Origin: Brasenia schreberi
Lineage: Eukaryota; Streptophyta; Magnoliopsida; Nymphaeales; Cabombaceae
Reading direction: 5' to 3'
Assembly: GCA_036023115.1 (NCBI GenBank)
Contig: JAYKKT010000090.1
Location: 32,534,001 to 32,598,000, forward strand
Length of the DNA: 64,000 nt
The notes under the pieces were generated by a model. The model searched no databases. It worked only from the letters and a program-made list of their open reading frames with translations, and was not told the origin of the DNA. Both the position numbers and the translations under genes were made by a program. Below, piece after piece: positions 1-10,560 of this stretch. Each line of letters opens with the position of its first letter. Within the stretch, counting starts at the first letter, position 1.

Positions 1-880
1 GGTCCACTTGTTTTCAGCAACAAGACTGATTATAACTCGGATAGAAGTAAGTTTTGTCACTGGTGCAAATGTCTCTTCTTAGTCAATCCCATAAGATTCA
101 CCGTAACCTCGTGCCACAAGTCTGACATTATATCTCTCTAAAGTTCCTTCGGCCTTAAATTTGATTGTATATACCCATTTGTAGCCTACTGCTTTCCTTC
201 CTGACAGTAGGTCAGTAATGTCCCATGTTTGGGGTTTTTACAGTACTTGTATTTCTGATTTCATAGCTTCAACCCAATGCCCCTGTGAAGTTTCATAAAA
301 GTCTTTAGATACTTGGTAAGAATCAACATTTAGTACAAAATTGTGATAGTTTGAGGCTAATTGATCATATGATAAAAATTGAGAAATAGGATAATTAGCA
401 CAAGTTCTCCTACCTTTTCTAAGATAAAGCAATTTGAATGTTCAAATTTTCATTGCTTTGTTCTTCAACTGAATGAAGAGTCTCTCCCTTGGTCGATAGT
501 GTCCTAAGGATTGGGCGTAATAATCTTTCTCTCCTCTTAGAGTACACTTTTGTCTCTCTCTTGGTCGATAGTGTCTTAAGGATTGGGCATAATAATCTTT
601 TTCTCCTCTTAGAGTATATTTTTAGCTCTTTTCCTTCTTTTATATCACCTTCTTCTTTGATAAGTGGCTCTTCAGAAAGTTCATAATTGGTTGTGTTCAT
701 TGGTAGTAGTGATTCTTCAATGCTAAAAATTGTCGACTCCCTTTGAGTTTGAAAATAAGGAGTAGTTTCAAAGAAAGTAACATCCATAGTCACATACTTT
801 CTCTGTGTTTGAGGATCATAACAAACATAACCCTTCTTAACACACAACGAATAACCCTTGGGTCTAACTTGTCTCAAAAT
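1..880 (-). pseudogene. copia E integrase C-terminal part, linker and start of RT
   Basis: On the minus strand, 419-877 encodes the copia block around the GYVCYDP motif followed by VTMDVTFFE, the usual end of integrase. Positions 238-432 encode the linker just before RT (KGRRTCANYPISQFLSYD, then HWVEAM). The first 60 bases still read as the early RT region (TSIRVIISLVAENKW). Frames change between the blocks and stops are present, so no protein can be made. A 24-codon duplication in the linker is listed separately. Confidence 0.75.
481..624 (-). repeat. 72-bp tandem duplication in the copia E linker
   Basis: Two adjacent units of 72 bp, each starting with a tctctc-ttggtcgatag motif, differ at a few bases. 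The length is a multiple of three, so the minus-strand reading frame gains 24 codons in frame. Confidence 0.8.
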
Positions 881-1020
881 AGGTCATGTACATGGACAAA
901 ACAAAGACATTCAAAAATCTGTGGAGTAATTTGGAAAGGATCAGCTCCTGGTTTTACCTTATTAAAAGGTGATTCTCCTTAAAGAATAATAGATGGCACT
1001 CTATTTATAAGAAACACAAC

Positions 1021-1168
1021 GGTAAGAGCTGCCTCAGGATAGAAAAATTTAGGTACATTATGTTTTAAGAGCAAAGTTTTGGCTACTTTTAAGCGGTAAG
1101 AACTGCCTCAGGCCTGAAAAATTTAGGTACATTATGTTCTAAGAGCAAAATTTTGGTGACCTTTAAAA
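1021..1168 (-). repeat. 74-bp tandem duplication in copia E integrase
   Basis: Two units of 74 bp start with ggtaagagctgcctcagg at 1021 and ggtaagaactgcctcagg at 1095. The copies have diverged at several positions. The length is not a multiple of three, so the duplication shifts the integrase frame. Confidence 0.8.
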
Positions 1169-1760
1169 TGTGTATTTTTACATCCTGCAACACCATTTTG
1201 GTGAGAAGTATAAATACATGAAGTTTGATGTAAAATTCCATGGGATCGCAAATATATTTGTAATTGACTATTTATAAACTCACCACCATTATCTGATATT
1301 AAAATTTTGATAAAATATCCAAATTGGGTCATGATGAGCTTATGAACAATTGGAAAGATAGCGGAGACCTCTGATTTCTATTTCATAAGATAAACAAAGG
1401 TAAGTCTAGAAAATCATCAATAAAGGTAACAAAGTATTTAAACTTTCCAAGAGAAGGTATCAAACATGGACCCCATACATCTAAATGTATGAATTCAAAA
1501 GGAACAAATGACTTAAATTCACTACTACGAAACGATGCTCTATGGTGTTTAGCCCTTTGACAAACATCGCATTGAAGGGTTAAATCATGAAAACAATTAC
1601 TCTAAACTATCTCTTTGATTTTTGAAGCCGGCAGATAACCTAATCGACTGTGCTATATCCTTATTTTTTCTTCAGCAGTGGTGGTTGTTATGCTCCTCCC
1701 TGTAATGACATCTCTTATGGAAGTGTGTATAGCCATTTCTTCGTCTAAAGGTTTTTCCCG
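1132..1760 (-). pseudogene. copia E pre-integrase and integrase core remnant
   Basis: The minus strand encodes the integrase core motif SDNGGEF with HGILHQTSC downstream (1132-1332). Further upstream in the element come VCQRAKHHRASF and FVPFEFIHLDVWGPC (about 1480-1600), the typical pre-integrase to core transition of copia. The segments are in different frames and contain stops. Confidence 0.75.
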
Positions 1761-2079
1761 TCCTCATATCCTGAAAAACACAACCAAATGGGGAAAAGGT
1801 AACTTAACAATTCATCTCTCTAATTAAAGAGCTAACTGATAAAAGATTGACTGGAAATTTAAGAATATAAATCACTTAATTAAGTCTGAAATTTTTTGCT
1901 TCAATTACTCCCTTTCCTTCCATTTGAACTAAGGATCTATTGATGACTTTTACATATTGTGGTATGAGAGTATTTTCATATCTCATAAACATTGACTTAT
2001 CTCCTACCATGTGATATCTATAACCCAAAATTTAGGACTTAAGAATTAAAATACGAGTTACCAGTGACGCTATAGGATG

Positions 2080-2560
2080 TAAGAGTATTTGTTTCATTCT
2101 TAGGAGCAAACGTAAAAGGTTGTTCACAGAGTCTTAATTCAATATCAGCTAATTTTCTCTTCGCTCAGTCATATCATCCATAGAATTTGATTCAATCTTC
2201 TTCTCCGAGGTGGCTGCTACATGATTTTCATACTCCTTATAATCAGCTTGTCGGCCAACAATTTTCCAACACTGATCGCGTGTATGTCTCATCTTCCTGC
2301 AATGTGAACTGTAATTTATTCATGTCTTCACAGTGCTGAAATCTACCAGTTCCTCGACCTCTTTCAGGACTTCTACGTCGCTGAAAATTAATTTGACCTC
2401 TTCCAGCAAATACAGATTTCTCAACCTTATTTTGATCTCTTTTCTTCAAATTCTGTTGATCCTCTTCTCTCAACAAAAGAGCATAGACTGTCTCTACCGA
2501 AGGCAACTACTCTTTGCTTAAGATATTAATTTTGCTGGACTCATATTGTTAAGCAGGAAT
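2080..2560 (-). pseudogene. copia E gag C-terminal fragment with zinc-knuckle remnant
   Basis: The minus strand reads ETVYALLLREEDQQNLKK, a conserved copia gag motif, followed by an Arg-rich stretch and by RHTRDQCWKIVGRQ in another frame, the end of a CCHC knuckle. Before the ALLLREED motif the reading QYESSKINILSK continues to about 2560, where it meets strictosidine-synthase-like exon sequence directly. Confidence 0.7.
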
Positions 2561-3224
2561 CATTTCTTAATACTATTGGAAGGAGAAGCAACAGGAAGAC
2601 TGCTCAAGTATGACCCACAGAAATGGGGTCCAAATATCAAGGGATCAAACCTATCTTCTCTTCACAGAGACCACTAACAGCAGGTACCTATCAATCCCTA
2701 TCAAACGAGCCTTATTAGAACACCATGAAACACGGTTTAATCAGATAATGTTCGATCTTATTAGCTATCAATTTAGTGTTTAGTAGCAATGCACTCTTAT
2801 GACGATTAGGATAATGAAGTACTGGTTGGAAGGCCCAAAGAAGGGAAAGCTGGAGATTTTTGCAAACTTGGCAGGGTTCCCCGATAATATAAGATCAAAT
2901 GATGACGGCCAATTCTGGGTGGCAATTGATTGTTGTAGGACGCCGGTACAGGAGCTGCTTTCTCGCGACCCATGGATTAAAATCATTTACTTCCAATTAC
3001 CATTGAAGATGAGCATCCTAGCAAGACTAATAGGGATGAGGATGTACACAGTCATCACCCTTTTCAATGAAAATGGAGAGATTACTGAAGTATTAGAGGA
3101 TAAAGCAGGTGAAGTTGTCAAACTAGTAAGCGAAGTTAGGGAGGTGAACAGCAAGCTATGGATAGGGACTGTTGCCCACAATCACATTATGACTCTTCCA
3201 GTTCCCAAAAAGTCCAGTGTCTGA
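2553..3224 (+). pseudogene. strictosidine synthase-like (SSL) gene fragment, last two exons
   Basis: Two exon pieces are visible. The first (2553-2683) encodes EGEATGRLLKYDPQ and, in another frame, NGVQISRDQTYLLFTETTNS. The second (2810-3224) encodes IMKYWLEGPKKGK through GFPDNIRSNDDGQFWVAID to WIGTVAHNHI and a stop. They are joined by a GT-AG intron (2684-2809) that splits an Arg codon. These are motifs of the six-bladed propeller Str_synth family; plant SSL proteins are secretory-pathway hydrolase-like proteins and mostly do not make strictosidine. Between YDPQ and NGVQ about a dozen codons are missing and the frame shifts, and no upstream exons are present, so this is a dead fragment. The retained intron indicates a DNA-level origin. 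Confidence 0.85.
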
Positions 3225-3380
3225 ATTGTCCATTATTGCAGTATCAAGTTCTCACTACACTCTGATGTAATAGTTGCATCTTTGTCCAACCAATGTAATT
3301 TAGTTGTGAAATCTATATATGATATTTTATGTGAATAATAATTAGACCTTTATGATTATTAGTATATTTTATGGTTATTA
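3225..3380. other. probable 3' UTR of the SSL fragment
   Basis: A/T-rich sequence follows the SSL stop codon, with AATAAT-type polyadenylation-like motifs near 3335-3345. No other feature is seen before gag-like sequence resumes. Confidence 0.4.
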
Positions 3381-3700
3381 GTGTTGAGCAGTTAATCATC
3401 ACCAAATTTTGCATTGTCTTCAAATTATGCGTTGTCTTCATAAGGCCGATTATAATTTCTTCTAATAAAGATTGATTTTCCTCTAGATATCAGGACAAGT
3501 TCGATTGATCTTACTCATTCCCTATAATTTCGACCTAAGTTGAATGTTTGTAATCTGAAAGGACTTCATTTTTTGTTCATTACCGTACGTGACAAGATTA
3601 TTCTTTGAGACGTCCTTCCATTTTCTTCTTTTCTTCTAGGTAGGTATGTTCTCATAAATAGATGGCGAACAAATTTTCTCATATCTGTTTTGTACCTTTC
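3380..3700 (-). pseudogene. copia E gag N-terminal fragment
   Basis: The minus strand near 3560 reads MKSFQITNIQL, resembling the start of copia gag, where a phrase such as ITxIxLNGxNY precedes the gag core. It lies directly downstream of the primer-binding site, as expected. Stops are present. The gag core between this piece and the one ending at 2560 is missing and the SSL fragment occupies its place. Confidence 0.5.
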
Positions 3701-3755
3701 TATATCTCAGTTGTACCTTGATTTTGAATGTCTTCACGTGTAGATCAGCCTCATA

Positions 3756-3768
3756 GGCTCTAATACCA
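3756..3768 (-). promoter_or_regulatory. primer-binding site of copia E
   Basis: The minus strand reads TGGTATTAGAGCC directly after the LTR end ...GTGACA. This is one base away from the common plant copia site TGGTATCAGAGC, complementary to initiator tRNA-Met. Confidence 0.75.
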
Positions 3769-3929
3769 TGTCACAATTACTCAATCTAACAGCAAAAACT
3801 TATGATTGATGTTAGGAAGATGGAAGCTAGGGCAGTCGGTCAGGTATTATACCGCTGCCTACACTCTCTCTTTCTTCTCTATTATTTCAGAGAAAAAATA
3901 GTTAACGTTTGTTGGTAGGGTTTTCCCTC

Positions 3930-3948
3930 AAATACCAGCATTACACCA
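3930..3948. repeat. target-site duplication of LINE-1, left copy
   Basis: The 19 bases starting aaataccagcattac recur at 7219-7237 with one mismatch (aaataccggcattac). Together they bracket LINE-1 exactly. Confidence 0.9.
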
Positions 3949-3980
3949 CAACAACAACAACAACTAAGCCTTTTCCCATA

Positions 3981-5448
3981 CTAGACGGGGTCAGGTACAT
4001 GGATTCTTTGTTTCCACAGATCCCTATCGTGTGCCATGTTAGAAGTTAACTCCCAATAAGCTAGATCATTCTTTATTGTTTCTTTCCAACACTTTTGTGG
4101 TCGTCCTCTACTTCTTTTAATACTTTCCAAATTTAGTTTTTCTAACCTTCTTACAGGTTCTTCTTTTGATCTTCTTTCTATATGTCCAAACCATCTTAAA
4201 TGATGTTCTCTCATTTTATCCTCTATTGGTACCACTCCTAATTTGTTTCTAATAACCTCATTATGTATACATTCTTTTCTTGTATGACCACTCATCCATC
4301 TCAACATCTTCATTTCTGTCACAGACATCTTTTGTACATGATGATTAACTGCCCAACACTCAAAACCATAAAACATGGTAGGCCTAATTGCTGCCCTATA
4401 ATATTTACTTTTTAATTTTAATGGTATCTTCTTATCACAAAGAATACCTGATGCTCCTCTCCATTTTAACCAACCAGCATTAATTCTATGTGTAACATCT
4501 CCATGAATTCTTCCATCACTCTGAAAAATTAACTCTAGGTATTTAAAACTTTTCTTTTGGAGAATGCAATGTGTGCCAATTTTAATTTCTATGTCCTCTG
4601 AAGTAACCAAATGATCAAACTTACATTCCATATATTCTGTCTTTGTTCTACTAAGTCGGAGGCTTTTGCTTTCTAATGTTTCTCTCCATTGTTCCAATTT
4701 TCTATTAACTTTTTCCAGAGACTCCTCCACTAATACAATGTCATCTGCAAATAACATACACCAAGGTACTTCATCTTGAATATGTTTTGTTAACTCATCC
4801 ATCACCATTATAAATAAGTATGGACTTAAAGTTGATCCTTGATGTAACCCAATATTAACTTCAAAGAAGTCTGTTGTTCCTTCATGAGTCCTCACACATG
4901 TTTTTGCACCATCATACATGTCTCTTATAAGGTTAATATATGTCAATGGGATACCTCTTTTTTTCAAAGTTCTCCAAAGAACCTCCCTCAGTACCCTATC
5001 ATAAGCTTTTTCTAGATCAATAAATATCATGTGAAGGTCTTTCTTTTTTGCTCTAAAATGTTTCATAAAACGTCTCAAAAGGTGAATCACTTCAATAGTA
5101 GATCTGCATGGCATGAATCCAAATTGGTTCTCTGTTGTACTTGATACTTGTCTTAACCTACGTTCGATAATTCTTTCCCATAATTTCATAGTATGACTCA
5201 TTAACTTGATACCTCAATAATTCGCACAATTTTGAATGTCTCCCTTGTTCTTATATATGGGTATAAGTGTACTTGCTCTCCATTCCTCGAGCATCTTTTG
5301 GTTTTTCCATATTTCATTAAATAGTCTTGTGAGCCAAGTGATTTCTATTTCTCCCATTATTTTCCAAACTTCTATAGGAATATTATCTGGTCCTACCAAT
5401 TTACCACCCTTCATATGTTTAAGAGCCTCTTTGACTTCATTCTTTTGA
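3981..5448 (-). pseudogene. LINE-1 reverse transcriptase domain
   Basis: On the minus strand, 5214-5414 encodes the start of RT ([24 protein letters not shown]) and 3981-5201 encodes 406 codons with [12 protein letters not shown], the catalytic [10 protein letters not shown] motif, [13 protein letters not shown] and the C-terminal RTE region [12 protein letters not shown] stop near 5215 separates the two parts; it replaces Arg in NYRGIK, judged from the other copies. The polymerase would copy LINE RNA at a nicked target. Confidence 0.88.
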
Positions 5449-6250
5449 ATACGTCAGTAGAAATTGTGGTTTATATATATACTTTTCTGATTTGGCTAAC
5501 TCTCCTAAGCTAATACTAACATCTTTATTTTCATTAAAAAGCTTATAAAAATAGTCTTTCCATCTATTTCTTATATCATCATTTGCCACTAGAATTTTTT
5601 CATCCTCGTCTTTTATGCATCTAACATAATTAAGATCTTTAGTTTTCTTATCTCTAGCCCTAGCTATCCTAAAAATATCTCTTTCACCCTCTTTTGAGTT
5701 GAGTTTTTTATATAAGTCCTCCCAAATCTTAGTTTTTGCTTCACTAACGACCTTTTTTGCTTCATTCTTTGCTTTCTTATAAGCTTCTAAAGTTTCACTA
5801 GTTTTCTTAGCATAATATAATTTGTAACATGCCCTCTTTGCTTTGATTTTATTTTGTACTACTTCACTCTACCACCAAGCTTCTTTTTGTGTCGGTACAC
5901 CTCCCTTAGATACCCCTAATACATCTTTCGCCACTTTCCTAATATGTATAGCCATATTGTTCCACATATCACAGGGTGTGCCAACATAATTTCAAACATC
6001 TCTTTGAAGGACTTTCTGTTTAAATATATCTTCTTTCTCACTTTTGAGGTTCCACCATTTAGTCTGAATAGCCTGATGCACTCTTTTCTTCTTTGTTCAT
6101 TTTTTTATTTGTAAATCCATAACTAAAAGTCGATGTTGGGTGGTTAAGCTTTCTCCTTACAATCTTTACAACATGCTCTATCTTTTTTTCTACAAATAAA
6201 GTAATCAATTTGTGTTTGTGATAAGCCACTCTTATAAGTAATTAAAATGT
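5449..6250 (-). pseudogene. LINE-1 linker between endonuclease and RT
   Basis: Degenerate Lys-rich coding sequence corresponds to the open stretches at 16665-16859 in LINE-2 and 58046-58348 in LINE-4 (motifs KRACYKLHYAKKTSE and VSEAKAKICEDLYKK). It connects the endonuclease and RT domains of the same polyprotein. Confidence 0.65.
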
Positions 6251-7121
6251 TCATCTCATTTTTTTGAAGATTGTTTTGACTATAAAGAGATCAAATGCCA
6301 TAGCAAAATTTAAAATCTCCCTACCTTCCTCGTTTATATCCCCAAAACCAAAGTTTTCATGAATCCCTTGATATCCTAATGCCTCTTTACCGACATGTTC
6401 ATTTAAATCTCCTCCTAAACAAATCATCTCCCTTTGTGGAATCTTTTGAAATACCTTATCTAACTCTTCCCAAAAAACTGTCTTTATACTATCTTCTAGT
6501 CCTACTTGGGGTGCGTAAGCACAAACTATATTCAAAACTTCTTCTCCTAACACTTATTTTAATGTCATGATTCGGTCACCATATCGTTGTATGTCTACTA
6601 CACTCCTTTAAATCTTTATTTATGATAATACCAACTCTGTTTCGAGCCTTTTCTTTACCTGAGTACCATAATTTAAAACTTGTATTCTCTATCTCCTTTG
6701 CTTTTTCTCCAACCTATTTTGTCTCTTGTAAACATAGAATATGAATATTTCTCCGAATCATAGTATCTACCACCTCCATTAGCTTACCGGATAATGTTCC
6801 GATATTCCAAGAACCAATACGAATCTTATTATCTAGGACTAGCTTCTTTACCCCCCGCATCCGTCCATAATCAAAATGCGGAGACCCTCTCTGAAATTTT
6901 TTTACTATATTTGGGCGGCAATGTAGTGGGACTAACTTCTTTACCCACACCCGACCATGATGTGGGAACCCTCTCTGCAATTGATTCACTACATTCGGGC
7001 GAAAATGTAATGGCCCTTGCTTACTTCTTACTGCATTCGGTCTCTGCAGCACGTCGCTAAGCGAGGACGCCCCAAAGCAATGCTCATAATTTTTGTAATC
7101 CATGTTATAAAAATCCAACAA
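6251..7121 (-). pseudogene. LINE-1 endonuclease (EEP) domain
   Basis: The minus strand encodes RIGSWNIGTLSGK with HILCLQETK (6714-6860), and LNIVCAYAPQ and MICLGGDLNEHVG (6251-6553). These are the N-terminal, QET and GDLN motifs of the endonuclease/exonuclease/phosphatase fold used by RTE LINEs to nick target DNA. The frame breaks between the two blocks. Confidence 0.82.
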
Positions 7122-7218
7122 AGTTTTTCGCTGGCTGTCGAAAGCCTAACACAACCCTCCTCCTTTATCCGGGCTTGGGACCGGCAATGTAAGGGTGATC
7201 CCTTACATGAGCGGAGTT

Positions 7219-7237
7219 AAATACCGGCATTACACCA
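7219..7237. repeat. target-site duplication of LINE-1, right copy
   Basis: Matches 3930-3948 at 18 of 19 bases. Confidence 0.9.
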
Positions 7238-7407
7238 ATAAAAAAAATTACCTAAGTGTCGTTAATGAGCCTAATTTAAAGCTACCTTTAAAAACAAGAC
7301 TAAAGACATGACACTACACTAAGTACAATAATAAAACAAAGGAAAGAAAAACTGCAACAACACATCACGTCTTCCTGGCTTCACTTCATGATTCCGTCTT
7401 CTTAACA

Positions 7408-8060
7408 CTTCTAAACCATTTGAAATTGTCCATTTTGATATTTGGGGTCCATATTTCATTACTTCATTGCATGGTTATAAATACTTTGTTTAATTTATTG
7501 ATGACTACACTAGATTTATTATGGTCTATCTTGTAAAAGCCAAAGATAAAGTGAAGAATATTCTGCCTGTATATTGCAAGTTCATCAATACCCAGTTTCA
7601 ACTATATATTAAAATCATTCGTAGTGATAATGGAGGTGAATTTATGTCTTGGTCACTACATTCTTATTTTCTAAGTTATGGCATCCTCCACCAAACGTCA
7701 TGTGCTCATTCCCCACTACAAAATGGTGTTTCACAAAGAAAAAACAGACACATTAGAAGTTGTTAGAACCTTACTCATTGAGTACAATGTCCCTAAATTT
7801 TATTAGGGTGAAGTTGTCCTAACTGTAGTATTATGCCTCGTCGAGTCCTTAATGGTAATTCTTCCTTTCATTCCTTATGTCTTATAAAAAGGCAATTTCA
7901 CATACCTTTGAGAGTGTTTTGATGCACCTGTTTTGTACACATATATAATAGTTCTAGAGATAAACTTGATGCTAGAGTTGTTAAGTGTATCTTCTTAGGT
8001 TATTCTTCCACTCAAAAAGAGTATAAATGTTATGATTTCGAAAAGATGAGCATTATAAGA
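7408..8060 (+). pseudogene. copia B1 integrase
   Basis: The phrases FDIWGPYFITS, RFIMVYLVKAKDK, RSDNGGEFM and [17 protein letters not shown] cover the integrase core (open at 7521-7766). [20 protein letters not shown] near 7960-8030 is the C-terminal part. Several stops interrupt it, and coding is disrupted near 8040. Confidence 0.8.
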
Positions 8061-8460
8061 TTAACACAGAATAAAAGGTTATCGTACCTCTAGAAGAAAT
8101 AAGATGGCAAACGTATTCTAGAGGTGAAAGAAAAACATTTCTCTCAAGTCCTACAGTTACACTAGAATAGAATTCTCACCCTGAAAACTCTTATTCCAAC
8201 CAAGGTAATCTCTTTTAGTGATAATGATGATTTAGCTATTTCTCTTCGGAAGAGAAAGCGTGAAGCTACGAAATATCCTATACAGAAAATAGTTTCATAT
8301 ACTAATTATCTAAAGGAGTATCAGTTGTTTGTGAGAATGCAGATAATACATGTATTCTCAAAACATTTAAAGAGGCTAAACAAAATTAAGATTGGAGAGC
8401 AGTATTAAAAAATAATCAAACCTGAGAACTTACAAATCTACCACAAGAGAGGAAAAGTGT

Positions 8461-9356
8461 GGGTTGTAGATGGGTGTATAAAGTAAATTACAATGCTGAT
8501 GGAAATATAGAAAGATAAAAGACAAGGTTGGTAGCTAAGGACTATACTCAATCATACGATATTGATTATACAGAAACATTTGTACCGGTTGCTAAAATAA
8601 ACACCATTAGAATTCTTCTAAGTGTGACAGTTAATCAAGGATTGAAATTATGGCAGTTGGATGTAAAAAATGCATTTCTTCAAGGAGATCTAACTGAAGA
8701 TATTTACATGAACTTACGTCTAGGCTATGATCAAGGGAAGATATCATAGAAGGTACGCAAACTAAAAAAATCTATTTATGTTTTTAAACAATCACCTAGA
8801 GACTGGTTTGAAAAATTTAGTGGTGGTATTCTTGGTTTGGGTTTCAAATGTTATATTAGTAAGCAAGATAAGGTCATTCTCTTAATCGTGTATGTCGATG
8901 ACATCATTATTACTAACGATGATGTGCAAGGAATTGCTTTCTTGAAAAATTAGATGTCTTATTTGATTTGAAAGATTTGGAAAAATTACACTATTTTTTG
9001 GGATTTAAATTGTTCGAAGCAAGGGTTGTTTGTTCCTAAGCCAAAGAAAATATATCCTCGATTTGTTGAAGGAGACAAAGATGGAAGATTGTCGTGTATG
9101 CTCTATCCCTATTGAAATTCAAAAGGAAGTTGCTGGAAATTCTAATGAACCCTATTTAGATGTGCGTAGATATCAAAGATTAGTAGGGAAACTTATACAT
9201 CTTACAATTACAAGACCTTATATAAGCTTTGCAGTAAGCTATATTAGTATATGGATGCATTCACCATCTAGACACCACATGAATATTATTTTTCATATCA
9301 TTAGATATCTGAAATCATCCATCACCCGCGGTTTACTATACTGTCCATATTCATAA
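8461..9356 (+). pseudogene. copia B1 reverse transcriptase
   Basis: RT motifs in order: FVPVAKINTIRILLS and [14 protein letters not shown] (8528-8749), the catalytic YVDDI box near 8890, then VGKLIHLTITRPYISFAVSYIS and HIIRYLKSS (9030-9356). Each block is open but the frame changes between them. Confidence 0.8.
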
Positions 9357-9359
9357 AAT

Positions 9360-9836
9360 GATATTGAAATTTATTTTGATGTTGATTTAGTTGGTTCTAC
9401 AGATGATACGAGATCTACTTCAGGCTATATTGTATGCCTAGGAGGTAATGTTGTTTCATAGAAGAGTAAAAAACAATCTATAGTGACTAGATCAACGGTA
9501 GAGGTTGAATATTATGTTATTGCTCTTGGTATGTGTGAGGGTTTATATATATAATCATTAATAAAAGAAATTGGCTTTGAGAGAAACTCTCTAATTAATT
9601 TCTTCATTAATAGCAAGGTTACCCTTCAAATAGCTTCTAATCGAGTCCTTCATAAGAGAACAAAACACATTGAAGTGGATTGTCATTTTATTTAAGAGAA
9701 AGTGTATCAAATAATTTTTAGCATCATCCATGTTCGTTCATAAAACCAATTGGCAGATATTCTTACTAAGCCAGTAGCTGGAAATGGGCTAAAGAGAACT
9801 CTTGTCAAGTTGGGTATTTTCATCATTAAGATCTAA
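9360..9836 (+). pseudogene. copia B1 RNase H
   Basis: Degenerate plus-strand coding sequence includes the RTKHIEVDCHFI motif near 9660 and the terminal block resembling ADILTKPV near 9755, typical of copia RNase H. In-frame stops are present. Confidence 0.7.
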
Positions 9837-9848
9837 CTTGAGGGTGCG

Positions 9849-10146
9849 TGTTGAAGACTAGCTATAATTTATATTTCTATCTTTAATTTTATGTATTGGA
9901 TAGATAAGCTCTTGAATCTAATCCAATAGGAGTCGATTGTTCTCTTAATTACTTATTAAGGATATTTTTGGTTTTTAAGTTATAAATCGATAAATTAATA
10001 CCTTAATTGTAATGCTGAAAGTTAAGAATAGAAAATAAGAGAGAGAGGACGAGTGTAGAAAAAAAGGCATCGGCCCTCGTTCTGATCTCGAGTTTCACTT
10101 TCTTTGCTATTTTTTGATTTTCTATCATTTGGGTTGTTAGTCAACA
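9849..10146 (+). repeat. 3' LTR of copia B1
   Basis: A purine-rich tract (ttgagggtgcg) precedes TGTTGAAGAC; the LTR ends in GTCAACA. It carries a GA-rich stretch near 10030 like that of the B2 LTR. No 5' partner is in the window. Confidence 0.75.
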
Positions 10147-10560
10147 CCAAGGCCCTTAAATAACTCACAATCCCAAACGTAATTCTATGAATCCAAGAAT
10201 AAGGTGATCAAAAAAAGATGTTAAATATATACGAAAATGTTTATAATCAACTTAATATTTTTCAAAAATCTTTTTAATAGTCTCAAAAAACAAGAATTCT
10301 TTGAATGCAATTTTTTATTATTTACACAAAATGATCAAAATATAGCAAATGAATAATCAATACTCAAGGCAAAATTCTTTTTATGCATTATTTTCAAATA
10401 TTTGTATCAAGCAAAAGGTTATCAAGATAACAATAAGTTATCAAGATAACAAATTATCAAATAACAATAAGTGCATCTTCAACCAAAGTACAACAAATGT
10501 GACAAACAACAAACAAATTATTTTATAAATGAGACATTGAACAATTGATCTAACAAATGG
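10147..10560 (-). repeat. unclassified dispersed repeat, inverted relative to 22.4-23.0 kb
   Basis: The reverse complement of this A/T-rich stretch shares several phrases with the plus strand at 22470-23000, for example atttaagggccttgg and gaagatgcacttat, and the motif gttatcttgataac. It also carries a short internal duplication (caagataacaataagttat). No coding motif was seen, so the class is unknown. Confidence 0.55.

Larger units (their letters stand above)
3949..7218 (-). mobile_element. LINE-1: nearly full-length RTE-clade LINE
   Basis: This is a 3270-bp non-LTR retrotransposon on the minus strand, framed by a 19-bp target-site duplication. Its 3' end is a TTG-repeat tail (3949-3966) rather than poly(A). 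One pol region encodes an apurinic-like endonuclease followed by reverse transcriptase, as in the RTE clade. The 5' leader (about 6840-7010) holds two roughly 85-bp degenerate repeats. Pol is broken by several stops and frameshifts, but the 406-codon RT segment is open. It inserted into the LTR of copia E. It is the longest of the RTE copies in the window. Confidence 0.92.
1..7407 (-). mobile_element. Ty1/copia element E, truncated by the left window edge
   Basis: Read on the minus strand the order is LTR (3769-7407, split by a LINE), primer-binding site (3756-3768), gag pieces, pre-integrase, integrase and the start of reverse transcriptase at the left edge. That order (integrase before RT) is diagnostic of Ty1/copia. 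Stops and frameshifts are frequent, so it is not coding. Two foreign segments interrupt it: a strictosidine-synthase-like gene fragment inside gag and LINE-1 inside the LTR. The second LTR lies outside the window. The right LTR ends exactly where copia B1 begins mid-integrase, which suggests that E inserted into B1. Confidence 0.82.
3769..7407 (-). repeat. 5' LTR of copia E, split by LINE-1
   Basis: The LTR runs from TGTCACAATT at 3769 to the LINE target site, then resumes at 7238 and ends in TTAACA at 7407. Without the LINE and one target copy it is about 350 bp. The part after the LINE (taatttaaagctacctttaaa) resembles the LTR of copia C at 32191, so the two families are related. Confidence 0.7.
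7408..10146 (+). mobile_element. Ty1/copia element B1, 5' truncated, with 3' LTR
   Basis: Plus-strand copia pol starts abruptly in the pre-integrase/integrase region and continues through RT and RNase H to a polypurine tract and a 298-bp 3' LTR. gag, protease and 5' LTR are absent from the window. Stops and small indels are numerous. Protein motifs match copia B2 at 23.7-27.1 kb, so they belong to one lineage. The left end abuts the terminal base of the copia E LTR, consistent with B1 having been split by E; the missing half would lie beyond the left edge. Confidence 0.85.
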
